This document shows positions 10,428-18,945 of a stretch of DNA of 64,000 nucleotides, one piece after another (the stretch's first letter is position 1; the number at the start of each line of letters is the position of its first letter). Made by a program: the position numbers and the translations under genes. Origin of the DNA: Motilibacter rhizosphaerae. Lineage in GTDB: Bacteria; Actinomycetota; Actinomycetes; Motilibacterales; Motilibacteraceae. The stretch covers positions 945,013 to 1,009,012 of the forward strand of contig NZ_SGXD01000001.1 in assembly GCF_004216915.1 (NCBI RefSeq), in the 5' to 3' direction. The notes beneath the pieces are model-generated. The model was not told the DNA's origin. It was given only the letters and a program-made list of their open reading frames with translations, and made no database searches.

Positions 10428-10898
10428 ATGAGCAGCATCGAGATCGTCCGGGAGTACCCGTACCCGGTGGCCACCGTGTGGCAGGTGATGACCGACCCTG
10501 CCCTCGTCCCGCGCTGGACCGCGACCGGAGCGGGAGCGCGGCCCGAGGGGTTCCAGCCGGTCGTCGGCACGCGGTTCCAGTTCGTGGCCGGGCCGAAGCC
10601 CGGCTGGAGCGGCATCGTGGACTGCGAGGTCCTCGAGGTCGATCCTCCCGCGGTGCTGCGCTACACGTGGACCGACGGCGGAGGTGGAGCGACCACCGAG
10701 GTGGTCTACCGCCTCGAGCCCGTCCCCGGCGGCACGCGGTTGACCTATGAGCACACGGGCTTCACAGGCCCTGGCGGGTTCGTCATGGCCCGCCTGCTCG
10801 GCCGCATCCGGCGCCGGATGCTGGACGAGGGCGTCCCGGCCGTGCTCAGCGATGTCGCCGACCAGGTACTGCCGGGGGAGGACCACCGGCCGGGCTAG
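10428..10898 (+). CDS. SRPBCC-family (polyketide cyclase/START-like) protein
   Basis: The protein has 156 residues from ATG (MSSIEIVREYPY). The ATG at 10428 is chosen over 10416 because GGGAGG lies just before it. The fold signature is the N-terminal strand SIEIVREYPYPVATVWQVMTDPALVPRW and the C-terminal long helix after GGTRLTYEHTGF. These helix-grip proteins bind hydrophobic ligands or act as AHSA1-like proteins. The TetR neighbour probably controls it. Confidence 0.85.
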   Translation: MSSIEIVREYPYPVATVWQVMTDPALVPRWTATGAGARPEGFQPVVGTRFQFVAGPKPGWSGIVDCEVLEVDPPAVLRYTWTDGGGGATTEVVYRLEPVPGGTRLTYEHTGFTGPGGFVMARLLGRIRRRMLDEGVPAVLSDVADQVLPGEDHRPG

Positions 10899-10960
10899 GA
10901 CGTCCACGCAGGGGTCGCCGCCCCCTGGATAGCGCAGGGCGCACGCGGGAGACTGGCGGC

Positions 10961-11803
10961 ATGGACCTCGCGGAGCTCGGCGCCTTCCTCAAGTCCCGGC
11001 GCGACCGCATCCGACCCGCTGACGTGGGTCTCCCGGCGGGGCCGCGCCGCCGCGTACCAGGTCTGCGTCGCGACGAGGTGGCGTCGCTCGCCGGGGCCTC
11101 CGTCGACTACTACATCGAGCTCGAGCGCGGGACTGCCCAGCCGTCCGACCAGATGCTCGCCGCCATCGCCCGCGCCCTGCGGCTGACCATCGACGAGCGG
11201 GACCACGCGTTCCACCTGGCCGGCAGGGCGGTGCCGGTGTCCGGCACTCCCGCCTCGCACGTCCACCCGGCCCTGCTGGACCTGCTCGACCGGCTGGCCG
11301 GGACACCGGCCCAGGTCATCACCGACCTGCACGTCACGCTCGTGCAGAACCCGCTGGCGCGCGCCCTGCTCGGACCGCCCGTCGAGGGAACGGGCTACCA
11401 GGCCAGCCTGGTGCACCGGTGGTTCGTGGACCCGTCGGTGCGCGCGATGTACCCCGCGGAGGACCACGAGCACCACACGCGGACCTTCGTCGCGGACCTC
11501 CGGGCGGCTGTCGCGCGGCGCGGCCAGGACCCCGGGGACGCCGGCGCCCTCGTGCGCGACCTCCTGCAGCGCAGTCCCGAGTTCGCCGAGCACTGGGCGC
11601 GGCACGAGGTGGCCGTCCGGCGGCAGGACACCAAGCGGATCGTCCACCCGTCGGTCGGGGTCGTCGACGTCACCTGCCTCAACCTGTTCAGCGAGGACGG
11701 TCGCCAGCGACTGCTGTGGTTCACCCCGGTGCCGGGGACGACGGCCGTGGAGCAGCTGGAGCTGCTGGGCGTCGTCGGGACGCAGGACCTCGCGCCGCGC
11801 TAG
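10961..11803 (+). CDS. XRE-type helix-turn-helix regulator with MmyB-like domain
   Basis: The protein has 280 residues. The N-terminal HTH carries the MmyB-family signature (RRRVPGLRRDEVASLAGASVDYYIELERG). The C-terminal half is the PAS-like MmyB ligand-binding domain (FSEDGRQRLLWFTPVPGT). Such regulators often control a divergent or adjacent oxidoreductase, but none is adjacent here. Confidence 0.85.
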   Translation: MDLAELGAFLKSRRDRIRPADVGLPAGPRRRVPGLRRDEVASLAGASVDYYIELERGTAQPSDQMLAAIARALRLTIDERDHAFHLAGRAVPVSGTPASHVHPALLDLLDRLAGTPAQVITDLHVTLVQNPLARALLGPPVEGTGYQASLVHRWFVDPSVRAMYPAEDHEHHTRTFVADLRAAVARRGQDPGDAGALVRDLLQRSPEFAEHWARHEVAVRRQDTKRIVHPSVGVVDVTCLNLFSEDGRQRLLWFTPVPGTTAVEQLELLGVVGTQDLAPR

Positions 11804-11820
11804 CCCTGCTCGTCGGCAGC

Positions 11821-11855
11821 CTCCTGACCGGCCGCTCACGCGGACCGGCCAGGAG
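11821..11855. terminator. Hairpin between convergent genes
   Basis: Arms CTCCTGACCGG and CCGGCCAGGAG pair with one mismatch around a 13-base loop. It lies between the XRE regulator stop and the DUF4832 gene stop, so it could act as a bidirectional terminator. No U-tract is seen. Confidence 0.5.
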
Positions 11856-11868
11856 GGCTTCCGCGGGT

Positions 11869-13386
11869 TCAGCCCAGCTTCACCGGAGCCGCGCCCGAGC
11901 AGGCGAGCAGGCCGGAGGCGTGCACGTCCTGCTGGAGGTCGTTCCACCCCGTCGCCGGCTGCCAGGTGCCGGTGTTCGCAGTCTGCACGGCGTAGTCGGG
12001 GTTGCTCGCCAGCGAGGCGTCGGCTGAGGGCAGGTCGAGGTAGGCGTGGTACGTGCCGGTGGGCACGCCGCACACGTCCGCGCTCGCGGTGGACGTCGTT
12101 CCCGGGGCCCAGCTCCGCGCGTCGACGGCCGTGCCGTCGGCCGAGGTGAACGGCACGCTCCAGGTCCCGCTGCGGCCCTTGAGGACCAGCCGCGCAGGCC
12201 GCTCGTTGTACGGCGCCGCCCACCCGTCGTTGCGGACCGACATCTGCACCGAGAGCGACTTCACGCCCTGCGCGCGGTTCTTGGTCACCTGGCTCTGCGT
12301 CAGCACGAAGCGGTAGCCCAGCTTCTTGCTGACCTCGGTGAGGGCCGCCGGGCCCCACGAGTCGAGCACGTCGGTGTTGTAGTCGGCGTGCAGGTAGCTG
12401 TAGTGGTAGCGCGAGAGCTCGGCCTCGGCACTGGGCCACTCGGACCGCGGCGGGTCGACGTTGCAGGTCTCGCCGCCCACGGGGACGTAGCGCGAGTCCG
12501 CGGCGAGGTAGTCCTGGTCGAGCGAGAGCGGGTCGGAGAGGAACGTCCCGTAGTCGTCGGGGCTCGCGAGCAGGCAGTCGTTGTGGTGGCCGACCCGGGA
12601 GAGGTCGGAGCCGTCGTACGCCTGCGCCGGCGTCAGTGCTCCAGCGGTCCCCGTGGGGACACCGAGGATCTTCTGCTTCATCAGCATCGTCCGAACCTGC
12701 ACGGTGCGGCTCGGCGGCAGCGCGTCGAGCAGGGCGTGCAGGACCGTCGCGCGCTTGTCCCAGTCCTCCTGGGTCAGCGTGCCGGGGTCGGCAGGGTCGG
12801 AGGCGAACCAGTCCGTGTAGTAGCCCTCGCCCCACAGCCCGATGAAGCCCTCCTGCACCGTGGCGATGACGTCGGAGTTCGCGCGCAGCAGCGGCTTCAG
12901 CTGCGCGATGTGGCTCAGCACCCGGGAGAGCGGGGCGTCGCCGTACGGCGGGGAGTACGGCCAGGCGCCGCCTTCGACGTAGGCGAACCGCACGATGACC
13001 GAGACTCCCGCGCGGCGGGCCGTGTCGAAGTCGCGCTGCACCTGCGCGAGGAGCTCCGGATCCAGGGTGTCCTGCGTCGCGTACTTCTCGAGGTACCACT
13101 CACGCAGGATCTGGGTCACCCCGGACGCCCGGTAGCTGCGCAGGGTCTGCTCGTCGAGGGGGACGTAGCCCGAGCCGTCGGCCCGCGAGTGCGTGTCGAA
13201 GGCGTGGTACCAGCCCCGCTCCGGGTTGGGGATCACGGCGTCGCTGGCGGAGTACGCCACGGTCGAGAGGACCCGCGTGCGGTCGTCGTGCCCTGCGGCG
13301 TAGGCAGGAGTGGACAGCCCGGCGAGCAGGGCGACGCCGAGGGCGGCACCCCCGACGCGGAGGGCGTTTCGTGGGGGATTGGTCAT
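11869..13386 (-). CDS. Secreted DUF4874/DUF4832 protein
   Basis: The protein has 505 residues with a signal peptide (VGGAALGVALLAGLSTPAYAAG). The N-terminal DUF4874 region shows NPERGWYHAFDTHS and a TIM-barrel-like core (FAYVEGGAWPYSPPYGD, QEGFIGLWGEGYYTDW). The C-terminal DUF4832 region follows with KKLGYRFVLTQSQVT. These domains occur in secreted proteins of carbohydrate loci. A glycosidase-like role is likely but not shown. It is divergent from a DeoR regulator. Confidence 0.8.
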   Translation of the reverse strand: MTNPPRNALRVGGAALGVALLAGLSTPAYAAGHDDRTRVLSTVAYSASDAVIPNPERGWYHAFDTHSRADGSGYVPLDEQTLRSYRASGVTQILREWYLEKYATQDTLDPELLAQVQRDFDTARRAGVSVIVRFAYVEGGAWPYSPPYGDAPLSRVLSHIAQLKPLLRANSDVIATVQEGFIGLWGEGYYTDWFASDPADPGTLTQEDWDKRATVLHALLDALPPSRTVQVRTMLMKQKILGVPTGTAGALTPAQAYDGSDLSRVGHHNDCLLASPDDYGTFLSDPLSLDQDYLAADSRYVPVGGETCNVDPPRSEWPSAEAELSRYHYSYLHADYNTDVLDSWGPAALTEVSKKLGYRFVLTQSQVTKNRAQGVKSLSVQMSVRNDGWAAPYNERPARLVLKGRSGTWSVPFTSADGTAVDARSWAPGTTSTASADVCGVPTGTYHAYLDLPSADASLASNPDYAVQTANTGTWQPATGWNDLQQDVHASGLLACSGAAPVKLG

Positions 13387-13435
13387 GGCCGCAGCGTAGG
13401 TAGCAGCGGTCCGTGAGGACCAGGCTCGGACGTCA

Positions 13436-13458
13436 AACGCGCAGCGGCGATGCGCGTT
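13436..13458. promoter_or_regulatory. Inverted repeat upstream of DeoR gene
   Basis: Perfect 8-base arms AACGCGCA and TGCGCGTT surround a 7-base centre. The repeat lies between the divergent DUF4832 gene (start 13386) and DeoR gene (start 13512). It is a candidate DeoR operator. Confidence 0.5.
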
Positions 13459-13511
13459 CTTCGATGCCGCGCAGGCTAGAAGTGCCGTCCACCACGTGGA
13501 AGGATGTGCCT

Positions 13512-14321
13512 GTGGGAGCCCCCGCGCAGCGCCGTCCGCAGGTGCCGGGAGCAGCGCGCCGGACGCGGTTGCTCGCCGTGCTCGACCTGCTCCGGACGCG
13601 CGAGGACATCAGTCCGGGCCTGCTCGCCTCCCGGCTGGGGGTGTCCGAGGCGACCGTACGCCGCGACCTCGCCGAACTCGCATCGCAGCAGCTGGTCCTG
13701 CGGTCCTACGGTCGGGCGCGGGCCAACCAGGCGAGTCCGGAGGTTCCGGTGGCGCTGAGGAGCGCCTTCCACGAGGAGAGGAAGCGGCGCATCGCGCAGA
13801 CCGCCGCGACGCTGGTGCCGGCGGGGTGCCGCACGCTGGCGCTCAACGGCGGGAGCACGACGGCGGAGGTGGCCGGGGCCCTCGGCGGGCGGGAGGGGCT
13901 CACGGTGGTGACGAACTCGATGACCGCGGCGCAGCGGGCGAGCGCGTACCCGCAGGTGAGTGTCGTGCTCGTCGGTGGTTCGCTGCGCCCCAGCTCCTCC
14001 GAGCTCGTCGGACCGATGGCCGAGCGCGCGCTGGCACGGCTGACGTTCGAGGTGGCCCTCATCGGGGTCGACGGCTTCAGCGCGGTCGCCGGTGCGACGA
14101 CCCATGACGCGGTGGAGGCGCGGACCAACCGGGAGATGGTCGTCCACGCCGACCGCATCGTCATCGTCGCCGACGGGTCCAAGGTCGGGCGGGTGACGAG
14201 CGCCCGGATCGCCGGCACCGCAGAGGTCGACGCCCTCGTCACCGACGACTCAGCGGCACCCGGCGAGCTGGCCCGGCTGCGCGCGCTCGGGGTGCGCGTG
14301 CACGTCGTCCGCGGCGGCTAG
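13512..14321 (+). CDS. DeoR-family transcriptional regulator
   Basis: The protein has 269 residues from GTG, about 7 bases after the ribosome site GGAAGGA. The HTH is LLASRLGVSEATVRRDLAELASQQLVLRSYG. The DeoRC sensor domain has TLALNGGSTTAEVAGAL, VVTNSM, GGSLRPSSSELVGP and GVDGFS, the usual sugar-phosphate binding pattern. It is divergent from the DUF4832 gene and convergent with the sugar importer operon. Either could be its target. Confidence 0.88.
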   Translation: MGAPAQRRPQVPGAARRTRLLAVLDLLRTREDISPGLLASRLGVSEATVRRDLAELASQQLVLRSYGRARANQASPEVPVALRSAFHEERKRRIAQTAATLVPAGCRTLALNGGSTTAEVAGALGGREGLTVVTNSMTAAQRASAYPQVSVVLVGGSLRPSSSELVGPMAERALARLTFEVALIGVDGFSAVAGATTHDAVEARTNREMVVHADRIVIVADGSKVGRVTSARIAGTAEVDALVTDDSAAPGELARLRALGVRVHVVRGG

Positions 14322-14334
14322 GGGCGAACCCCTA
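14319..14334. terminator. Compact hairpin shared by two convergent stop codons
   Basis: TAGGGG and CCCCTA pair perfectly around CGAA. The first three bases are the TAG of the DeoR gene and the last three are the TAG of the permease gene on the other strand. A GNRA-like tetraloop and symmetry suit a bidirectional terminator. Confidence 0.5.
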
Positions 14335-15249
14335 CTTGAGCCCCGAGCTCGCCAGCCCGTCGATCACCCTGCGCTGGAGCAGGATGAAGAGGACCAGCAC
14401 CGGCGCCATGGCGAGCAGGCTCGCGGCCATGACGACCGGGTAGTTGATCGTCCGGTCGCTGATCAGCGTCGCGAGTCCGGCGGAGAGCGGCATGTGGTCG
14501 CTGTAGGTCGTGACCACCAGCGGCCACAGCAGCTCGTTCCAGGACCAGAGCACGGACGTGATCGCGAGCACGCTCATCGTCGGCCGCACGAGCGGCAGCA
14601 TCACCCGCCAGAAGATCTGGAAGGGGTTGGCGCCGTCGAGCCGCGCCGCCTCCTCGAGCTCCTGCGGCAGGGCGAGGAACGCCGTCCGCATGAGGTACGT
14701 GCCGAACGCGCTGAACAGCCCCGGCAGCACCAGTCCGCCCAGGCTGTCGAGCAGCCCCAGGCCCTTGACGATCTGGTACTGCGACAGCAGGTAGACCTGC
14801 GCCGGCACCATGAGGATCGACAGCACGATGCCGAGCAGGGCACCCCGGCCGCGGAAGCGCATGCGGGCGAACGCGTACCCGGCGAGGGTGCAGAGCAGCA
14901 GCTGCGCCGCGGTGCGTATGACCGTGATGACGACGGACGTGCGCAGCTGGTGCAGGAACGGCAGCTGCTCGAACACCTGGTGGTAGTTGCCCCACTGCAG
15001 GCGGTGCGGCCACACGTGCGGCGTGACGCTCTGCACCTCCGCGTTGGTGGACAGCGACATGATCACCTGCCACACGAACGGGAAGGCCATGATGACCGCC
15101 CCGCTCAGGAGGACCACGTGGGCCAGCACGTGCGAGCCGTTCCGGCCGCCGCGCCGACGGCGTACGGGCACCGGGGGCGGCGTCACCGTCGTCGCGCGCG
15201 AGGGACGGGGCGCCGGCTCGAGCGCCACCCCGCTGTCGCTGTCAGCCAC
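14332..15249 (-). CDS. CUT1 sugar ABC transporter permease (MalG type)
   Basis: The protein has 305 residues from GTG (VADSDSG), with GGAGGTGG upstream. About six membrane segments and the EAA loop (EEAARLDGANPFQIFWRVMLP) typical of carbohydrate permeases are present. It overlaps the partner permease gene by 8 bases. It forms the channel with the next permease, and the substrate is set by the binding protein encoded upstream. A cytosolic Pro/Arg-rich N-terminus precedes the first membrane helix. Confidence 0.92.
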   Translation of the reverse strand: MADSDSGVALEPAPRPSRATTVTPPPVPVRRRRGGRNGSHVLAHVVLLSGAVIMAFPFVWQVIMSLSTNAEVQSVTPHVWPHRLQWGNYHQVFEQLPFLHQLRTSVVITVIRTAAQLLLCTLAGYAFARMRFRGRGALLGIVLSILMVPAQVYLLSQYQIVKGLGLLDSLGGLVLPGLFSAFGTYLMRTAFLALPQELEEAARLDGANPFQIFWRVMLPLVRPTMSVLAITSVLWSWNELLWPLVVTTYSDHMPLSAGLATLISDRTINYPVVMAASLLAMAPVLVLFILLQRRVIDGLASSGLK

Positions 15250-16168
15250 CGTGGACCCACCTCCGCTGCAGGCGGAACTGCACCGCCGTCGTCGCACCGA
15301 TGATGAAGAGGATGACGACCGCGATGGCCGCGGCGTAGCCCTTGTCGTTGGTGACGAAGCCCGAGCGGTAGAAGAAGTAGACGAGGGACATGCTCTTGGA
15401 CAGCGTGGGGTTGGTGCTGCCCAGGATCGCGTAGAGCAGGTCGAACAGCTGCAGGCTCGTGATCACCGTGATGATGACGAGGAAGGCGATCGTCGGCGTC
15501 AGGAGGGGCACCGTGACCGAGCGGAACTGCCGCCAGCGCGAGGCCCCGTCGAGCTGAGCCGCCTCGTACAGTTCCTGGGGGATCGTCTTCAGGCCCGCGC
15601 CGAGGACGATGATGGAGAACCCGAGGTTCGACCACAGGCCGACCACGGCCACGGCGACGATCGCCGCTCCCGGCGTGCTGATCCAGTACGGGCCGTTGAT
15701 GCCGACCAGGCCCAGCAGGTAGTTGAGCACGCCGAAGTCGCCGTTGTAGATGATGCGCCACACGAACGCCACGGCCGTCGGCATCGCGACGAACGGCAGG
15801 AAGTAGATCACGCGGTAGACCGAGGCGAAGCGCAACCCCGGCATGTTCATCAGGCTGGCGAGGTAGAGCGCGATGGGGATGTTGAGCAGGACGATGAGCG
15901 TGTAGAGGAGGGTGTTCAGCAGCGACCGGTAGAGCGAGGGGTCCGTCACGAGCTGGCGGTAGTTGTCCAGGCCGGAGAAGGTCGACCCGCCGAAGACCCC
16001 GAACGTGGTGAACGAGTAGTAGACCGTCTGCGCGATCGGCCAGAGGTAGAAGACCCCGATCCCCAGCAGCAGGGGCGCGATGAACAGCCACGGCCAGACG
16101 CCGTCGCCGCGGCGCCGGGGCCGGCGGGCGATGCCCACCGACCCCGGCACCTGGACCTGGCTACTCAT
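15242..16168 (-). CDS. CUT1 sugar ABC transporter permease (MalF/UgpA type)
   Basis: The protein has 308 residues with six predicted membrane helices starting at WPWLFIAPLLLGIGVFYLWP. The EAA loop is YEAAQLDGASRWRQFRSVTVP. Its ATG lies 8 bases inside the end of the binding-protein gene and its stop overlaps the second permease, so the three are translationally coupled. No ATPase gene is adjacent. Confidence 0.92.
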   Translation of the reverse strand: MSSQVQVPGSVGIARRPRRRGDGVWPWLFIAPLLLGIGVFYLWPIAQTVYYSFTTFGVFGGSTFSGLDNYRQLVTDPSLYRSLLNTLLYTLIVLLNIPIALYLASLMNMPGLRFASVYRVIYFLPFVAMPTAVAFVWRIIYNGDFGVLNYLLGLVGINGPYWISTPGAAIVAVAVVGLWSNLGFSIIVLGAGLKTIPQELYEAAQLDGASRWRQFRSVTVPLLTPTIAFLVIITVITSLQLFDLLYAILGSTNPTLSKSMSLVYFFYRSGFVTNDKGYAAAIAVVILFIIGATTAVQFRLQRRWVHGG

Positions 16169-17495
16169 GCCCGAGCGCCGTGTCCATCTTGGCGGCCAGC
16201 TCCTTCGTCACGTCCGCCACCGGCCGCGCGCCGGAGAAGGCGTCGGGCAGCAGGTCGGTCTCGAGCGCGTTCCAGGCCGCGGTGTTCGCGCTGACCGGCA
16301 GCGGCTTGGCGTAGGCGAGCGCATCGAGGAAGACCTGCAGGTCCGCGCCCGGCATCGACGCGGCGAACGTGCTCTGCGTGCCGGTGTACGCCGGGATGAC
16401 CGACCCGGCGCTCCCGAGCGTCTGCTCGGCCTCCTGGCTGGCGAAGTAGTCCTGCAGGGCCTGCGCGGCCTCCTTGTTCTTGCTGCTGGCGGCGACGACG
16501 TTGGCGACGCCGTGGATGACGGTCGCCTTCTGCTTGCCCATCGGCAGGGGCAGGACCTTGACGCTCGAGGAGACGGGGCCCTTGGTGAGGGCGGACCTGA
16601 ACCAGCTGCCGCCCTGGTACATCGCGAGCTTGCCCGAGGTGAACCACTGGTCCGCGGTCGTGTCGGTGAGCTGCTTGACGCTGGGGGAAGCGCCGCTCTT
16701 GATGAGGTCGGTCCAGAACTGGATGCCCTGCTGGGAGGCGGCCGAGTCGTAGCCCGACTTCTTCCCGTCCACGACCGTGCCGCCCGCCTGGAAGATCGTG
16801 TCGTAGTACGTCGTCTGCCCGTCCATGCCCGCGGCAGCGCCGTAGATCCCCTTGCTCTTCAGCTTGTCGGAGATCTGCTTGGCCGTGTCCTGGAACTGCT
16901 GCCAGGTCCAGTCACCGGTGGGAAGAGCGACCCCGGCCTCCTTGAACAGCGCGGTGTTCGCCCAGATGGCGATGGTGTCGAAGTCCTTGGGCACGCCGTA
17001 CTGCACGCCGTCGAGGGTGTAGAGGTCGTCCAGGGCCTTCGGGTACTTGGTGGGGTCGATCGCCCCGCTCTTCACCTGGTCGGTGATGGGCGCCAGCTGC
17101 TTGTTGGCGGCGTAGAGCTGGAAGTTCGGGCCGTTCATCCAGAAGACGTCGGGCAGTGTCTTGCTCGAGGCCTGCGTCTGCAGCTTGGTCCAGTAGTCGG
17201 CGTACGGCGTGACGTTGACGTTGACCTTGACGCCGGGATACTTCGCGTTGAAGCCGGCGAGCACCTTCTGGACCGCGGGGACCTGCGTCTGGTCCCAGAG
17301 GCCGTAGGTGAGCGTCGCCTTGAGGTCCGTCGACGCACTCGCCGCTCCGGCGGCGCCGCTGGCGGCACTCGACGACGTGCTCTGGCTCGTCGAGCTGCCG
17401 CCGCAGGCCGCGAGACCGAGGGCGAGGACGCTCGCGGCGAGGACGGCCTTGGCCGGCCGGCCCAGCGGCGAGGTGGAGCGTGGTGCCTGGTGCAT
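16161..17495 (-). CDS. Sugar-binding lipoprotein of CUT1 ABC transporter
   Basis: The protein has 444 residues with a lipoprotein signal (AVLAASVLALGLAACGG; lipobox LAAC). A Ser/Ala-rich tether is followed by an SBP_bac_1 type domain (LTYGLWDQTQVPAVQKVLAGF near the start, MYQGGSWF in the middle). It captures a sugar outside the membrane for the two permeases. It lies 17 bases after the Gfo/Idh/MocA gene and is probably in the same operon. Confidence 0.92.
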   Translation of the reverse strand: MHQAPRSTSPLGRPAKAVLAASVLALGLAACGGSSTSQSTSSSAASGAAGAASASTDLKATLTYGLWDQTQVPAVQKVLAGFNAKYPGVKVNVNVTPYADYWTKLQTQASSKTLPDVFWMNGPNFQLYAANKQLAPITDQVKSGAIDPTKYPKALDDLYTLDGVQYGVPKDFDTIAIWANTALFKEAGVALPTGDWTWQQFQDTAKQISDKLKSKGIYGAAAGMDGQTTYYDTIFQAGGTVVDGKKSGYDSAASQQGIQFWTDLIKSGASPSVKQLTDTTADQWFTSGKLAMYQGGSWFRSALTKGPVSSSVKVLPLPMGKQKATVIHGVANVVAASSKNKEAAQALQDYFASQEAEQTLGSAGSVIPAYTGTQSTFAASMPGADLQVFLDALAYAKPLPVSANTAAWNALETDLLPDAFSGARPVADVTKELAAKMDTALGHE

Positions 17496-17512
17496 GGGGG
17501 CAGTCCCTTCGT

Positions 17513-18727
17513 TCAGCGCGGTGCGCTGGTGCTGGGCGGGTGGGGGGTGAAGTGCGCCGCGACCGCGGCGGGGAGCGGGGGGACGTCGAGCGGGACGGAG
17601 CCCGAGCGCAGCGACTGCGCGGCGAGGGCTCCCGCCGCCACGGCCTGGCGTGCGGCCACGGGAGAGACGACGGTCGGGGCGCCGTCGGCCAGGTGGTCGA
17701 GGAACTCCCTCATCGTCAGCAGGTCTGCGTCGGCATGGCCGGTGGCGACGCCGCTGATGGGGTACTCGCGGTCTCCCTGCGCCTGCCACGCCTCGTGCCG
17801 GTGGTCCCACACGCGGACGACGCCGCCCGCGGTGTCCCCGATGTTCTCGAGACGGCCCTCCGTGCCGATGACCGTGTAGTTCCGCCAGTAGTCCGGGGTG
17901 AAGTGGCACTGCTGGTAGCTCGCGAGCACGCCGTTGTCGAGGGCCATCAGCATCATCGAGACGTCCTCGACGTCGACGACAGGGTTCAGCCCGGTCAGCG
18001 AGCGGGGCGGCCAGTTGTCGACGGAGAACCAGTCGAGCACGGTCTCGCCGGGCCGCTCCCGGCGGTCGGTGATGGCGCCGTAGACCATGAGGTCACCCAT
18101 CGCGACCACGCGGCTCGTCCAGCCCGAGGCGAGGTAGTGCACCACGTCGATGTCGTGGCTGGCCTTCTGCAGCAGCAGGCTGCCCGTCCGGCTCCGGTCC
18201 GCGTGCCAGTCCTTGAAGTAGTAGTCCCCGCCGCTGCCGACGAAGTGGCGCACCCAGATCGTCTTCACCTCGCCGATCTCGCCGCGCTCGATGACCTCCC
18301 GCATGAGGCGCACGACCGCGGCGTGGCGGAAGTTGTGCCCGACGTAGAGGGGCACCCCGGTCTCGGCGGCCGCGACCAGGACGCGGTCGGCGTCCTCGAG
18401 CGTCGTGGCCAGCGGCTTCTCGAGGTAGACCGCGACGCCCGCACGCAGCAGCTGGACGGCGATGTCCGCGTGGGTGTCGTCGGGGGTCGTGATGATGGCG
18501 GCGTCCGGCGCACCTGCCGCGAGCAGCTCCTGGACCGAGGAGTGCACTGCGGCGTCGGGGAAGCTCGCGCGGGCGCGCTGCCGGCCCACGGGGTCCGTGT
18601 CCACCGCGGCGACGAGGCGTGCGCCGGGCCGTGCCCGGGCGACGTGGTGCGCGATGTCGGCCCGCTGCCCCGTGCCGATGACGGCGACGGTGAGGGCGTC
18701 GTTGACGGTGTGGGTCTGCGCAGTCAT
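17513..18727 (-). CDS. Gfo/Idh/MocA-family oxidoreductase
   Basis: The protein has 404 residues from ATG (MTAQTHTVNDAL). The Rossmann motif is VAVIGTGQRADIAHHV, the catalytic EKP motif is in VAVYLEKPLATT, and the substrate-domain HDIDVVHYL motif carries the family His/Asp. It oxidises or epimerises a sugar or inositol with NAD(P). As the first gene of the importer operon it likely acts on the imported compound. GAAGTTG direct repeats just upstream may be an operator. Confidence 0.88.
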   Translation of the reverse strand: MTAQTHTVNDALTVAVIGTGQRADIAHHVARARPGARLVAAVDTDPVGRQRARASFPDAAVHSSVQELLAAGAPDAAIITTPDDTHADIAVQLLRAGVAVYLEKPLATTLEDADRVLVAAAETGVPLYVGHNFRHAAVVRLMREVIERGEIGEVKTIWVRHFVGSGGDYYFKDWHADRSRTGSLLLQKASHDIDVVHYLASGWTSRVVAMGDLMVYGAITDRRERPGETVLDWFSVDNWPPRSLTGLNPVVDVEDVSMMLMALDNGVLASYQQCHFTPDYWRNYTVIGTEGRLENIGDTAGGVVRVWDHRHEAWQAQGDREYPISGVATGHADADLLTMREFLDHLADGAPTVVSPVAARQAVAAGALAAQSLRSGSVPLDVPPLPAAVAAHFTPHPPSTSAPR

Positions 18728-18739
18728 GAGTGCCCCGCA

Positions 18740-18760
18740 GAAGTTGTGAGCGAAGTTGAT
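18740..18760. promoter_or_regulatory. Direct repeat, candidate DeoR operator upstream of importer operon
   Basis: GAAGTTG occurs at 18740-18746 and again at 18752-18758, 12 bases apart, and the second copy extends to CGAAGTTGAT. A near copy, CGAAATTGAT, lies in the SIS/DeoR divergent promoter at 19785. The site begins 13 bases before the oxidoreductase start. Confidence 0.4.
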
Positions 18761-18945
18761 GCGCGAGGGGGTAAACCGAGCATGAAGCGACAGTAGCGGC
18801 GGAACGGCTGCGCGCCTAGACCCGAAACCGAACCGCAACATCCGCCCGTGCCGGGGCACACCGGGCAGGGGAGGGCGAGCGGGTGAGCAGCGCGGGGAGG
18901 CGCCCCGGCCCTCGGTGCGGCCGTGCGCGTGGGGTCAGTGGACGG

